Numbered from the stretch's first letter, positions 39,041-48,164 are shown. The stretch is DNA of 64,000 nt from ZYF759 sp046297455 (GCA_046297455.1 JBKBIT010000014.1:50151-114150), one strand, 5' to 3'. A program made the numbers and translations. The notes: generated from the letters alone by a model not told the origin.

Positions 39041-40336
39041 CTAGCCCGAATAGCCAAACTGCCGGGGCAGCCACAGCACGAGATCGGGGAACAGGGTGAT
39101 GATGGCGAGGGCGGCCAGCAGCGTTGCGATGAACGGGATCAGGTCTCGGAAGATCGCCCTCAGCGGCGCGCGCGTTATGCTCTGCATCACGAAGATGAGC
39201 AGGCCATAGGGTGGGGTCACGAGGCCGATCATGATGTTGACCACGGCAACGACGCCGAAATGGACCGGGTCGATGCCAAGCGCATTGGCAGTCGGCAGGA
39301 AGACCGGCACGATGATCAAGAGGATGGCCGTTCCCTCAAGCAGCGCACCGAGCAGAAGCAGGATGACGTTGACCAAGAGCAGGAACTGCAGGGGCGTCAG
39401 GTTGTAGTCGGCCAGGAACAGCCGCAGCGTCTGCGGGATGTTTTCCGCGGTGACCACGTAATTGAACACCAGCGCTCCGGCGATCAGCATGCCGATGGCA
39501 ATGGACGAGCGCGTGCCCCGCACCAGGCCGGCATAGAGCGTGCCCAGGCTGACGGCGCGGTACAGGACGACGGAGATCAGCAGAGCATAGGCTGCGGCGA
39601 CGGCTGCCGCCTCGGTGGGGGTAACGATCCCGGAATAGATCCCGCCCAGAAGGACGACCGGCATCATCAGGGCCGGAAACGAGCGGAACGTCAGGCCGGG
39701 GATTTCGCGCAGCGGCACGGGCTCTTCGACCGGGAAGCCGCGCCGTCGCGACATGACCACGACGACGACCATCAGCATCAGGCCCATCAGCAGTCCCGGG
39801 ACGATGCCGGCGAGGAACAGATAGCCAATGGAAGCACCCGAGACGAGCGCATAGAGTACCATGGGGATGGATGGCGGGATGATCGGGCCGATCACGGCCG
39901 CCCCGGCGGTGAGCGCGGCGGCAAAGCTGCGCGTGTAGCGGCCGTCCTTCGTCATCATGTTGGCGATGATGCGACCCGACCCGGCGGCATCGGCGAGCGC
40001 GGATCCCGACATGCCGGAGAAGATGATCGATTGCACGATGTTGACATGGGCCAGCCCGCCGCGGAAGCGCCCGACCAGCGCGTTGCAGAAGCGCAGGAGC
40101 CGGTCGGTCATGGTGCCCATGTTCATGATTTCGGCGGCGAGGATGAAAAGCGGCACGGCGAGGATCACGTAGCCGGTGAACATGGAGTTCAGCAGCCGCT
40201 CGGCGACCAGGCCCATGTCCTGGCCGCGCAGGAAGAGATACATGATCGAGCCCGAGATCATCGAAAGCCCGATCGGCAGGCCGAGCAGCGCCAGTGCGGC
40301 GATCACCAGAATGGCGACGGTAAACGGGTCCATCAT
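39041..40336 (-). CDS. TRAP transporter large membrane subunit (DctM), operon 3
   Basis: 431 residues, about 12 membrane segments. It overlaps dctQ by 4 bases. DctM signs are VPLFILAAEIMNMGTMTDR, SGSALADAAGSGRI and GLVTPPYGLLIFVMQS. Encoded just before aroQ on the same transcript. Likely imports a cyclic hydroxy acid such as quinate or shikimate; that is inference. Confidence 0.93.
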   Translation of the reverse strand: MMDPFTVAILVIAALALLGLPIGLSMISGSIMYLFLRGQDMGLVAERLLNSMFTGYVILAVPLFILAAEIMNMGTMTDRLLRFCNALVGRFRGGLAHVNIVQSIIFSGMSGSALADAAGSGRIIANMMTKDGRYTRSFAAALTAGAAVIGPIIPPSIPMVLYALVSGASIGYLFLAGIVPGLLMGLMLMVVVVVMSRRRGFPVEEPVPLREIPGLTFRSFPALMMPVVLLGGIYSGIVTPTEAAAVAAAYALLISVVLYRAVSLGTLYAGLVRGTRSSIAIGMLIAGALVFNYVVTAENIPQTLRLFLADYNLTPLQFLLLVNVILLLLGALLEGTAILLIIVPVFLPTANALGIDPVHFGVVAVVNIMIGLVTPPYGLLIFVMQSITRAPLRAIFRDLIPFIATLLAALAIITLFPDLVLWLPRQFGYSG

Positions 40337-40857
40337 CGGTTCTCCGGTTCGGACGCGACTTCCGGCTCGTCGGAGATCGGGTCATGTCCCCGTGCCACCA
40401 GCGATGCCAGCCAGCCGTAGCGGATGACGATCGCGACGGCGAAGAGGACATAGATGGAAAACAGCCAGTCGTAGCGGATGCGCAGATAGGCCGTGCGCTG
40501 AACCCGCATGAAGGTCACGTAGTCCCACACCGCCGGCAACGACAGCAGAAAGAGACCGATCAGGGACAGGGCGAAGATGAGGAACATGACACGACGGGCG
40601 GCGGGCGGCACCGCCCCGTAGAAGATATCGAAACGTATCTCCTCGCGCTCCCTGATGACGAAGGCAGCGCCCCACAGGACCAGCCACATCCACATCACCG
40701 TCGAGAGTTCGGATGCCCATCCCGCCGGCCAGTTCAACACGTAGCGAAATAGGATGGTGATCAGGAACGACAGGAACATGACGGCCAGCATCATCGCCGC
40801 CACGAACTCGGCGCCGCGTGCGAGCCACCCCGCCATCATGTTCAATCGCTGCCGCAT
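40333..40857 (-). CDS. TRAP transporter small membrane subunit (DctQ), operon 3
   Basis: 174 residues starting MRQRLNMMAG; a longer open frame upstream runs into the gap and is not needed. Four hydrophobic segments and the DctQ loop LFRYVLNWPAGWASE are seen. It overlaps dctM by 4 bases, and a hairpin separates it from dctP. Confidence 0.9.
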   Translation of the reverse strand: MRQRLNMMAGWLARGAEFVAAMMLAVMFLSFLITILFRYVLNWPAGWASELSTVMWMWLVLWGAAFVIREREEIRFDIFYGAVPPAARRVMFLIFALSLIGLFLLSLPAVWDYVTFMRVQRTAYLRIRYDWLFSIYVLFAVAIVIRYGWLASLVARGHDPISDEPEVASEPENR

Positions 40858-40873
40858 TGCGCACCCCTCCGGT

Positions 40874-40896
40874 CCCGCCGCCACGGAGGCGGCGGG
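40874..40896 (-). terminator. Hairpin between dctP and dctQ of operon 3
   Basis: A 9-bp stem (40874-40882 with 40888-40896) with a 5-base loop lies in the dctP-dctQ gap, as in TRAP operon 2. No T-run follows. Confidence 0.55.
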
Positions 40897-40910
40897 TGCA
40901 TCGACAATGC

Positions 40911-41897
40911 TCAGAGCGCGTTGATCCGCTCCAGCACACCCTCGGGCCAATCGGCCGACAGGGGCGATTCAAGATAGCGCTGCTGGGCGTGTTCGCGGAA
41001 GGCGTCGATATTGGGCGTGTAGACCTCAAGCCCCTCGTTGCGGATGAACTCGGCCAGTTCCTCCTCGCGGCGCTGATGTTCGGCCGCGCTCCAGGCCATT
41101 GCCTCGTCGGCTGCCGCCTCGAAGGCCGCCTGCTGTTCTGCGCTCATCGCATCCCAGGCGGTCTTGGAAATGGTCAGGAGATCGAAAGCGACCAGATGCG
41201 ACGTCAGCGCGATCTGGGACATGACCTCGTAGAAACGCATGTTCTCGACATTGGGCAGCGGGTTGTCCTGGCCGTCAATGGCGCCGGTCTGCATGCCGGT
41301 ATAGACCTCGGCATAGGCCATGGCGGTCGGGTTGGCTCCCAGCGACTCGCCCAGGAACTGCCAAGCTTCGCCGGGCGGCATGCGCAGGCGGATGCCGGCC
41401 ATGTCCTCGGGCGTCTCGATCCTGCGGTCGGGCACGAGACCGACATGCCGGGTGCCGAAGAAGGTCGGCCCGAGGATGTGGATGCCAAGCTGATCCTCGG
41501 CCATTGCCTTCATCTCAGCACCCACCTCGCTGTCGAAGAAGGTCATGAGGTGATCGGCGTCGCGGAACAGATAGGCCGAGGTCAGGATGGACCAGGCGGG
41601 AATCTGGTTGGCGATGTCCTGCGGGGCGATGTTGCCCATCTCGAGATTGCCGCGCTGCAGCGCCACGAGTTCGGTGCCCTGGCTGAACAGCGTGCCGCCA
41701 TAATGGACCTCGAGCTGGAAATCGTCGGCAACCGCCTCGGCAAGCCTCTCCATCATCCGAGCGCGAATGTCCTGTTCGGAAAACACGGCCGAGAAGCGGA
41801 GTGTCTGGCTGTCCTGGGCATGGCCCGAAGTGGCGATGCCGGTTGCAAGCAAAGCCGCGCCCGCGACCATCAAAGTACGCCTGGTGAAATTCTTCAT
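40911..41897 (-). CDS. TRAP transporter periplasmic binding protein (DctP), operon 3
   Basis: 328 residues. The signal sequence starts with RRT before a hydrophobic stretch, so Tat export is possible. DctP motifs are IRLRMPPGEAW (carboxylate Arg) and GAIDGQDNPLPN. It is the first gene of a dctPQM-aroQ operon, divergent from the tandem GntR genes. The gap holds a promoter and a palindrome shared with the aroE promoter. Confidence 0.92.
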   Translation of the reverse strand: MKNFTRRTLMVAGAALLATGIATSGHAQDSQTLRFSAVFSEQDIRARMMERLAEAVADDFQLEVHYGGTLFSQGTELVALQRGNLEMGNIAPQDIANQIPAWSILTSAYLFRDADHLMTFFDSEVGAEMKAMAEDQLGIHILGPTFFGTRHVGLVPDRRIETPEDMAGIRLRMPPGEAWQFLGESLGANPTAMAYAEVYTGMQTGAIDGQDNPLPNVENMRFYEVMSQIALTSHLVAFDLLTISKTAWDAMSAEQQAAFEAAADEAMAWSAAEHQRREEELAEFIRNEGLEVYTPNIDAFREHAQQRYLESPLSADWPEGVLERINAL

Positions 41898-41961
41898 GTC
41901 ATCCTCCCTGTCGATGTCGTCGTCAGCCGGGACCCTGCGGACCCTTGCTGCTGTCGAATTC

Positions 41962-41990
41962 TTGACACTAGACAGAGCTCAATTCAATAG
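41962..41990 (+). promoter_or_regulatory. Putative sigma-70 promoter for gntR1
   Basis: TTGACA (41962-41967) and CAATAG (41985-41990) are 17 bases apart. The -35 box is perfect and the -10 box weak. The palindrome at 42002-42014 lies just downstream, where a repressor could block it. Confidence 0.5.
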
Positions 41991-42001
41991 GTGAAACGAA
42001 A

Positions 42002-42014
42002 AATATCCGATATT
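42002..42014. promoter_or_regulatory. Candidate GntR operator, copy 1
   Basis: AATATCCGATATT, an imperfect-centre palindrome, lies in the dctP/gntR1 divergent gap. The same 13 bases recur at 43519-43531 ahead of aroE. Confidence 0.6.
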
Positions 42015-42101
42015 ATGTGTTCCATCATTTGTCTGCTCCTGGCTGTGAGTTTGCCTTGCGGCAGCAGTGATGGCATGACGCCAGTTCCCGAGGACCAGTT
42101 C

Positions 42102-42764
42102 ATGACCATGCTCGATACCCCTGGTGAGTCTGCCTACCGGCGAATCCGCCACGACATCATTTTCGGGCAACTGGCGCCGCGATCCCGGCTGAAGCTGGAT
42201 CGGCTCAAGGGGCCCTACAACGCCAGCATCAGCACGCTCCGGGAGATCCTGTTCAGGCTTTCGGCCGAAGGCCTGGTCATTGCCGAAGGCCAGCGGGGCT
42301 TCGAGGTTGCACCCGTATCCCAGCAGGATTTCCGGGAAATCGCCGCGATGCGGCAGTTGCTGGAAATCCATGCCATGCGTGAATCATTCCAGCGCGGCGA
42401 CGTGGACTGGGAAGGAGAGGTGATGGCGGCCCATCACAAGCTCGCGCGCATGGAAGAACACATGCTCACTGGCGACCGCACCGGCGCGGAGACCTGGAAG
42501 CGCTATGACTGGGAGTTCCACCACGCCCTTATCGCCGCATGCGGGTCGACGACCCTGCTGGCCGCCCATGCGCGCATCTTCGACCAGTATCTGCGCTACC
42601 AGATCATTGCCGTGATCTTCCGCGGCAAGGAGGCCGCCGACGAGCACCGCCGCCTGCTGCAGCATGCAATGGATCGCGACCACGAGGCTGCCACCATCGT
42701 GCTTGCGCAGCATATCGGGGCCTGCGTCCAGCACACGCTCGAAAACGGCCTGCTTTCCGCCTAG
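42102..42764 (+). CDS. GntR-family regulator (FCD type), copy 1
   Basis: 220 residues from the ATG at 42102, where GAGGA lies 8 bases upstream; in-frame ATGs at 42075 and 42108 are alternatives. The N-terminal winged helix has AYRRIRHDIIFGQLAPRSRL and SISTLREILFRLSAEGLV. The FCD domain follows, with the usual Asp/His metal residues around YDWEFHHALIAACGS. It is nearly parallel in sequence to the next gene, so the two arose by duplication. Confidence 0.9.
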   Translation: MTMLDTPGESAYRRIRHDIIFGQLAPRSRLKLDRLKGPYNASISTLREILFRLSAEGLVIAEGQRGFEVAPVSQQDFREIAAMRQLLEIHAMRESFQRGDVDWEGEVMAAHHKLARMEEHMLTGDRTGAETWKRYDWEFHHALIAACGSTTLLAAHARIFDQYLRYQIIAVIFRGKEAADEHRRLLQHAMDRDHEAATIVLAQHIGACVQHTLENGLLSA

Positions 42765-42814
42765 GCGGGCCTGCCGCCATTGCATTGAAATCTATCCGAC
42801 AATATCACTTTCAT

Positions 42815-43501
42815 ATGACCAATATCGAAGCGGATGAGCAGGCCGGCACTCTGCTGACGATCGGAGAGAACGCTTACCGTCGGATTCGGTCCGACATCAT
42901 TTTCGGCCGCCTTAGGCCGGGGCAGAAGCTGAAGCTCGACAGGTTGCGCGAGCCCTATGGCGCCAGCATCAGCACCTTGCGCGAGATACTCAACCGGCTT
43001 TCTTCGGAGGGCCTGGTGATCGCGGAAGGCCAGCGCGGCTTCGAGGTTGCGCCTGTCTCGGTGGAAAACCTCAAGGAGATCGCGGGGCTGCGTCTTCTTC
43101 TGGAAACCCACGCGCTGGAGGAATCCTTCGCCGCCGGTGACATGGAGTGGGAAGGGCGCGTGGTCTCCGCTCATCACAAGCTTGCCCGCCTCGAAGCCCG
43201 GATGCGCGAGGGAGACCGGAGCGAAACCGAGCTCTGGAAGCGCTACGACTGGGAATTCCACCAGGCGTTGATCTCGGCCTGCGGATCGAAGGTGCTGATG
43301 GATACCCACGCGGGCGTCTTCGACAAATATCTCCGCTACCAGATGATCGCGCTGTCTTTTCGCGGCGACATCGCGGCCGAAGAACACCGGATCATGCATG
43401 AGGCGGCGCTGGCGCGTGATGCCGCCACGGCACGCGAGGTTCTCAAACGCCACGTGGAAGGCGGAGTCGAGCATGCCCTTGCCACAGGATCAATCAAATG
43501 A
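42815..43501 (+). CDS. GntR-family regulator (FCD type), copy 2
   Basis: 228 residues starting MTNIEADEQAG. HTH and FCD domains match the preceding gene over almost the whole length (GLVIAEGQRGFEVAPVS is identical in both). It probably senses the same or a related ligand. A degenerate ATCCGA motif lies in the 50-base gap between the two genes. Confidence 0.92.
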   Translation: MTNIEADEQAGTLLTIGENAYRRIRSDIIFGRLRPGQKLKLDRLREPYGASISTLREILNRLSSEGLVIAEGQRGFEVAPVSVENLKEIAGLRLLLETHALEESFAAGDMEWEGRVVSAHHKLARLEARMREGDRSETELWKRYDWEFHQALISACGSKVLMDTHAGVFDKYLRYQMIALSFRGDIAAEEHRIMHEAALARDAATAREVLKRHVEGGVEHALATGSIK

Positions 43502-43518
43502 TGCCATATAAATGCTGA

Positions 43519-43531
43519 AATATCCGATATT
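43519..43531. promoter_or_regulatory. Candidate GntR operator, copy 2
   Basis: AATATCCGATATT, identical to 42002-42014, lies 86 bases upstream of aroE. Confidence 0.6.
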
Positions 43532-43617
43532 CCGAAGGATATGTGTTGAAATAGGGAAGCGGCGGGTCTACCCTTCAGCCGTCGGCAAGGTGCCGGCAGG
43601 CTTGCGGAGTATGCCCA

Positions 43618-44469
43618 GTGACCCCGACCCGGCTCGGACTTATCGGCGACAACATTGCGCGCTCCCAATCCCCTCGTCTGCATGTCGAGGCGGGGCGTTT
43701 ATGTGGGCTGAAGCTGACCTATGAGCGCCTGATCCCGCACGATCTGGGTCGCAGCTTCAACGAGGTGTTCGAGCATTGCCTCGATGAGGGCTTTCGCGGC
43801 ATCAACGTCACCTATCCCTACAAGGAGGAGGTGGTGCCGCGCCTGACGGTGCCCGATCCCGCGACCGCCGTAATCGGTGCCTGCAACACGGTACTGTTTG
43901 GCCAGGGGCAACCTGAAGGCCACAACACCGATTATTCCGGCTTCATCGCCGCTTTCCGCGAGAGATTTCCTTCGGCTGCGCCGGGGCGCGTGGCGATGGC
44001 CGGCGCCGGTGGCGTGGGCAAGGCGGTGGCTTTCGCGCTGGCCAGGCTGGGGGCGGACGAGCTGCGGATCTTCGATCGAGATCGCGACAGGGCAGACAGG
44101 CTGGCCACCGCGGTGTCCGAAAGCGGCAGCTTCACGCGGGTCGTCGTTTCCAGCACCATCGAGGAGGCAGCCGCCGGCGCCGACGGTTTCGTCAACTGCA
44201 CCCCTTTGGGCATGGTGGGATATGCCGGCAGCGCGGTGCCTGCGCCGCTGCTTGCAGGCGCCTCGTGGGCCTTCGATGCCGTCTACACGCCAGTCGAGAC
44301 GGACTTCCTCAGGGATGCCGAGACGGCGGGGCTGGAGGTGATGAGCGGCTACGAGCTGTTCTTCCACCAGGGGATAGACGCCTTCCGGCTGTTCACCGGG
44401 ATGGAAGTGGATGCTGCCGCTTTGCGGCAGGTGCTCTCGACCTCTGGCGAACCGGTCGGGGCCAGATAG
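43618..44469 (+). CDS. aroE: Shikimate/quinate dehydrogenase-like AroE, NAD-type
   Basis: 283 residues from a GTG at 43618 with GCGGAG before it. Substrate motifs are all present: SxS (ARSQSP), NVTYPYK with the catalytic Lys, GACNT and GHNTD. The cofactor fold GAGGVGKA is followed by FDRDRDR, with an Asp where NADP enzymes carry NRT; this points to NAD and so to degradation rather than synthesis. It lies after the tandem GntR genes in the same direction. Confidence 0.9.
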   Translation: MTPTRLGLIGDNIARSQSPRLHVEAGRLCGLKLTYERLIPHDLGRSFNEVFEHCLDEGFRGINVTYPYKEEVVPRLTVPDPATAVIGACNTVLFGQGQPEGHNTDYSGFIAAFRERFPSAAPGRVAMAGAGGVGKAVAFALARLGADELRIFDRDRDRADRLATAVSESGSFTRVVVSSTIEEAAAGADGFVNCTPLGMVGYAGSAVPAPLLAGASWAFDAVYTPVETDFLRDAETAGLEVMSGYELFFHQGIDAFRLFTGMEVDAAALRQVLSTSGEPVGAR

Positions 44470-44488
44470 GAATCGCGATGACCTCGGC

Positions 44489-44523
44489 TCGACCGGCGGC
44501 GATCCTGCCGAACAGCCGGTCGA
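44489..44523. terminator. Possible bidirectional hairpin
   Basis: A 9-bp perfect stem (44489-44497 with 44515-44523) with a smaller hairpin in its loop lies between the convergent aroE and COG3904 genes. No T-run is seen. Confidence 0.4.
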
Positions 44524-44546
44524 CGGGTCAGGTCAGCGATGCGGAC

Positions 44547-45800
44547 CTAGCGTTGCTGGGGAACCAGACTGTCCAGCCGCGTATCTGGCGCGTGAAGCAT
44601 CCACAGCGGCGCGGATACATTCGACGCTATCCTGTCGGGGTCCATGGGAAGATGCCAGTCCTGCTGGTCGGCATCATCCAACGACATGATGGTGTATTCG
44701 TAGAAGGCAACGTTCCTGTCGCGATACCATTCCGTCACCCACCCCTCTTCCGATTCGTTCAGGCGCGGATAGCCGGAAGGGTCCGGGACGAGAAACTCGG
44801 TCCGGCAGGCGAATCCCTGCGGGCCGGATCCCCGCCACCGCAGCGCGTAACCGGTCACATAGCCGATCACACGATCGCCATCTCGCTCGAGCGTCACGCC
44901 GCGATATTCCGCCTCCCAGGGTTTCTCTTCGCCCTCGACAGATTCGCCATAAACGGGCTCATGCCGCAGCCGCGCGTAGGCATCCAGCGCATCGCCCTCG
45001 GGCAGCCGCGCCTGCAGGGGCGCCTGCGTCAGCCAGGCGCTGTCGCACAGATTGACGACGTGGGCCTCGGTGATCTCGGCAGGCATGGTAACGACGCCCA
45101 GATGGATATCCGCAAGCACTGCGTCGGCGATACGGTCGATCCGATACATGTCATCGGATGGGGTTTCCAGGATCCGGGCGTAGAGATACTCATTGAACGA
45201 CCGCCACTCGTCCTCTTCCTGCAGGCTCGCGCGGTAGTAGAGTGCGGCGGCCCTGATCGCCACATCGAAGCCGGCGGCGACCTGTTCTGCCGAGAAACTG
45301 CCGCCACCGGACGGCAGCAGGCTCGGCGCGTGAAAGCCAAGGATCCCGCCAGGTTCGAGCTGGTTGCCACGATAGGTGACCGGAACCCCCACCCCCGTCT
45401 GGACGCTGCCGGCCATGAAGACGGTGGCGCAACTCGATTCACAACGCCAACCGTTTGGCACGCGTGTCAGGATGTTGCGCCCGGCGATCTCACGGAACAT
45501 TTCCATCGCTTCGCCGACCGATCCTCCCGGGCTGTCCATGCACAGGATGAAACCGTCATAGGAGGGCGGAATCCGGTCGAGCAGCGCCGCATCACCGGGC
45601 ACGATCTCGCCCCGGAAGGCATAGTCGCAATCGGGCCGATCCGATTCCGTCAAGGTGCCCGCCTGCGCGCCTGGAGCCAGCAACAGCCAGGCCGCGAGGG
45701 CGCAGCACGAACCCGTCAGCCAGCGCGCCGCTCCAGAAGAAAAATGGCCGGGCAGGCGCGATCCGGCCTTGCCATCGTCCTGTGTCATTGCTGTTGTCAT
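44547..45800 (-). CDS. Exported ClpP-fold protein (COG3904-like)
   Basis: 417 residues with a signal/anchor segment near residues 28-48 (LAAWLLLAPGAQA). The first half has a ClpP/crotonase-like layout: CMDSPGGSVGEAM, then CESSCATVFMAG, where the Ser corresponds to the nucleophile, and GFHAPS for the His. COG3904 periplasmic proteins have the same order. The C-terminal 160 residues are unrecognised. It follows a small zinc-ribbon gene by 15 bases. Confidence 0.75.
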   Translation of the reverse strand: MTTAMTQDDGKAGSRLPGHFSSGAARWLTGSCCALAAWLLLAPGAQAGTLTESDRPDCDYAFRGEIVPGDAALLDRIPPSYDGFILCMDSPGGSVGEAMEMFREIAGRNILTRVPNGWRCESSCATVFMAGSVQTGVGVPVTYRGNQLEPGGILGFHAPSLLPSGGGSFSAEQVAAGFDVAIRAAALYYRASLQEEDEWRSFNEYLYARILETPSDDMYRIDRIADAVLADIHLGVVTMPAEITEAHVVNLCDSAWLTQAPLQARLPEGDALDAYARLRHEPVYGESVEGEEKPWEAEYRGVTLERDGDRVIGYVTGYALRWRGSGPQGFACRTEFLVPDPSGYPRLNESEEGWVTEWYRDRNVAFYEYTIMSLDDADQQDWHLPMDPDRIASNVSAPLWMLHAPDTRLDSLVPQQR

Positions 45801-45815
45801 GGGGCGACCAGCCTG

Positions 45816-46070
45816 TCAGTCATCCGGGTGCTTCATCGGCTTGATGAGAGGGTGCCGTTTTTCATCGATCTGGCCATCGTGCAGGTCGAAGGCGCCCGAC
45901 GTCCCGCGCATCTGATCGGCCAGGTCGTCTTGCAAATCGCCCCACGTGCCCAGCGCGGCGCCGCAACTGCTGCATCTGATCAGCGTGTCGTCAGTGGCGC
46001 TCTGGGGAATGTCCAGATAGATGGTCCCGCAGGTCTTGCAGTCGAGTTTCTGGTCGAGTCGCTTGGCCAT
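45816..46070 (-). CDS. Small zinc-ribbon-like protein
   Basis: 84 residues starting MAKRLDQKLDC. Two CxxC pairs (CKTC at 11-14 and CSSC at 33-36) suggest a zinc knuckle. The rest is acidic and ends in a basic HPLIKPMKHPDD tail. Function unknown. It lies just upstream of the COG3904 gene on the same strand, so they may be co-expressed. Confidence 0.6.
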   Translation of the reverse strand: MAKRLDQKLDCKTCGTIYLDIPQSATDDTLIRCSSCGAALGTWGDLQDDLADQMRGTSGAFDLHDGQIDEKRHPLIKPMKHPDD

Positions 46071-46355
46071 GGCGGCAGAATGGCCGTTTTTGACGTGAAT
46101 GGCGAATCCGGCGGCGTCAAAACGCGGCAGCCATGCCATCACATCGGCCTAGCGCAAGGTTTGCCGGCTATCTGCGCATGGCGTCCCCGCCAAAAGGCGC
46201 ATCGGCCCGGCATCATCCCGCCTGATGGTGTCGGGCCATCAGCTTGCGATCCTGCTTTGGCTTCCCTGAAGAATGCGAGGCGCAACCCTTGGCCAATCGG
46301 GCGCGTTTCTGAAGAGGTTCGGCACCAGTCGCGAAAGCAGGATCACGACAGGTGC

Positions 46356-48164
46356 TCAACCGTTGCCGACGAAAAGCTCCGTCTTCTTGAACTGCGTCAC
46401 ATCGATCAGGCCAAGATCGGAAATCCGAAGTTCGGGGATGACGACAAGCGCCAGCAGCGAATGCTGCATGAACGCATTGTTCAGACGGCATCCGCTGGCC
46501 TGCATCTCCTGCCCCAGCGCTTCTGCCTGCCGGGCAACTTCCGCCGCCGGGCTGTCGGACATCAGCCCCGCAATCGGCAGGGCGACATGCGCGCGCTCCA
46601 GCCCATCGCGCCACAAGGTGACGCCGCCGCCCAGCTCGCCAAGCCGGTTGGCCGCCAGCGCCATCTGTTCGCGGCAAGTGCCGACGACGATCATGTGATG
46701 GCTGTCATGGGCGACGGTCGAGGCCAGCGCTACGCGTTCTCCGTAGCCAAAGCCCGACACCAGTGCATTGACCACGCCGCCCGTGCCTTTGTGCCGTTCG
46801 ACCAGAGCGATCTGGGCGATGTCGCGCGCGGGGTCTGCGTCGATGCGGCCATCCCTGACGGGCATGGTGGCGGTCAGCGCGCGGGTTGGGGCCTGGTTCT
46901 CGACCACGCCGATAATGCGTGCCACCACCTCGGCCGCATCCTCCGGCGCCGGGATGATAAAGTCGCCTGCGCCCAACACCTTGCCCAGATGCACGGTTTG
47001 GCGCGCATCCTGCGGCCAGGCGAGATGTGGACACTCGGCCAACAAGCGCCCCGCTTCGGCGACCAGCGTGCCGCGCGCCCATACCTGCTCGATCGGCAGG
47101 GACTGCAGGTCCGAGGTCAGGATCAGATCCGCCCGCCGCCCCGGCGCAATACTGCCCAGTTCGCGCTCCAGACCGAAATGGCTGGCCGTGTTGATCGTGG
47201 CCATCTGAAGCGCGACCAACGGGTCTGCACCACATTCGATTGCATGCCGGACGACGCGGTTCATGTGGCCATCGTTGACCAGCGTGCCGGAATGGCAATC
47301 ATCGGTGCACAGGATCATGTTGCGCGGGTCGAGCCCGCGCTGCGTGACAGCCGTGATCTGGGATTCCACGTCGTACCAGGCAGATCCGAGCCGCAACATG
47401 GCGCGCATGCCCTGTCTCATACGCGCGATGGCGTCTTCCTCGCGGGTGCCTTCATGGTCGTCTGCCGGACCGCCGGCCGCGTAGGCGTGAAAGTCACGCC
47501 CGAGATCGGGCGAGGCATAATGGCCGCCGACGGTCTTGCCGGCGGCCTGGGTCGCGGCGATCTCGGCCAGCATTTTCGGATCGGCATGAATCACACCCGG
47601 GAAATTCATCATTTCGCCCAGGCCCACGATGCCCGGCCAAGACATGGCCTCGACCACATCTTCGGGGGTGATCTCAAATCCCGTGGTTTCCAACCCTGGC
47701 GCAGACGGCGCACAGGACGGCATCTGCACGTAGATATTGACGGGCTGCATCAGCGCCTCGTCATGCATGAGCCGCACGCCGCGCAGACCCATCACATTGG
47801 CGATCTCATGCGGGTCGACGAACATGGTCGTCGTTCCATGCGGGATCACGGCTGCGGCGAACTCGGCCGGCGTCAGCATCCCGGACTCGATATGCATGTG
47901 CCCGTCGCAAAGGCCCGGAATCAGGTAGCGCCCCTTCGCGTCCACGACCCTGGTTTGCGGACCGATGCAGTGGCTTGCATCGGGGCCGACATAGGCGAAA
48001 CGGCCGGCCACCATGGCGACCTGCCATCCGTCCAGGACCTCGCGGGTCTGGACGTTGACGAGTTGGCCACCGACGATGACGGTATCGGCCGCCGATCGCC
48101 CAGCAGCGACCGCGACGAGTTGGGCGGCGACATCCGCCCAGGATGGAAAAGGCTCTTTGGTCAT
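46356..48164 (-). CDS. ade: Adenine deaminase
   Basis: 602 residues, the family length. Amidohydrolase motifs are DGHMHIES, HGTTTMFVDPHEIANV, CTDDCH and, later, DSHHMIVVG. It turns adenine into hypoxanthine and ammonia for purine salvage. It is monocistronic by layout: upstream is a 240-base gap before the tRNA and downstream the zinc-ribbon gene is 285 bases away. Confidence 0.95.
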   Translation of the reverse strand: MTKEPFPSWADVAAQLVAVAAGRSAADTVIVGGQLVNVQTREVLDGWQVAMVAGRFAYVGPDASHCIGPQTRVVDAKGRYLIPGLCDGHMHIESGMLTPAEFAAAVIPHGTTTMFVDPHEIANVMGLRGVRLMHDEALMQPVNIYVQMPSCAPSAPGLETTGFEITPEDVVEAMSWPGIVGLGEMMNFPGVIHADPKMLAEIAATQAAGKTVGGHYASPDLGRDFHAYAAGGPADDHEGTREEDAIARMRQGMRAMLRLGSAWYDVESQITAVTQRGLDPRNMILCTDDCHSGTLVNDGHMNRVVRHAIECGADPLVALQMATINTASHFGLERELGSIAPGRRADLILTSDLQSLPIEQVWARGTLVAEAGRLLAECPHLAWPQDARQTVHLGKVLGAGDFIIPAPEDAAEVVARIIGVVENQAPTRALTATMPVRDGRIDADPARDIAQIALVERHKGTGGVVNALVSGFGYGERVALASTVAHDSHHMIVVGTCREQMALAANRLGELGGGVTLWRDGLERAHVALPIAGLMSDSPAAEVARQAEALGQEMQASGCRLNNAFMQHSLLALVVIPELRISDLGLIDVTQFKKTELFVGNG

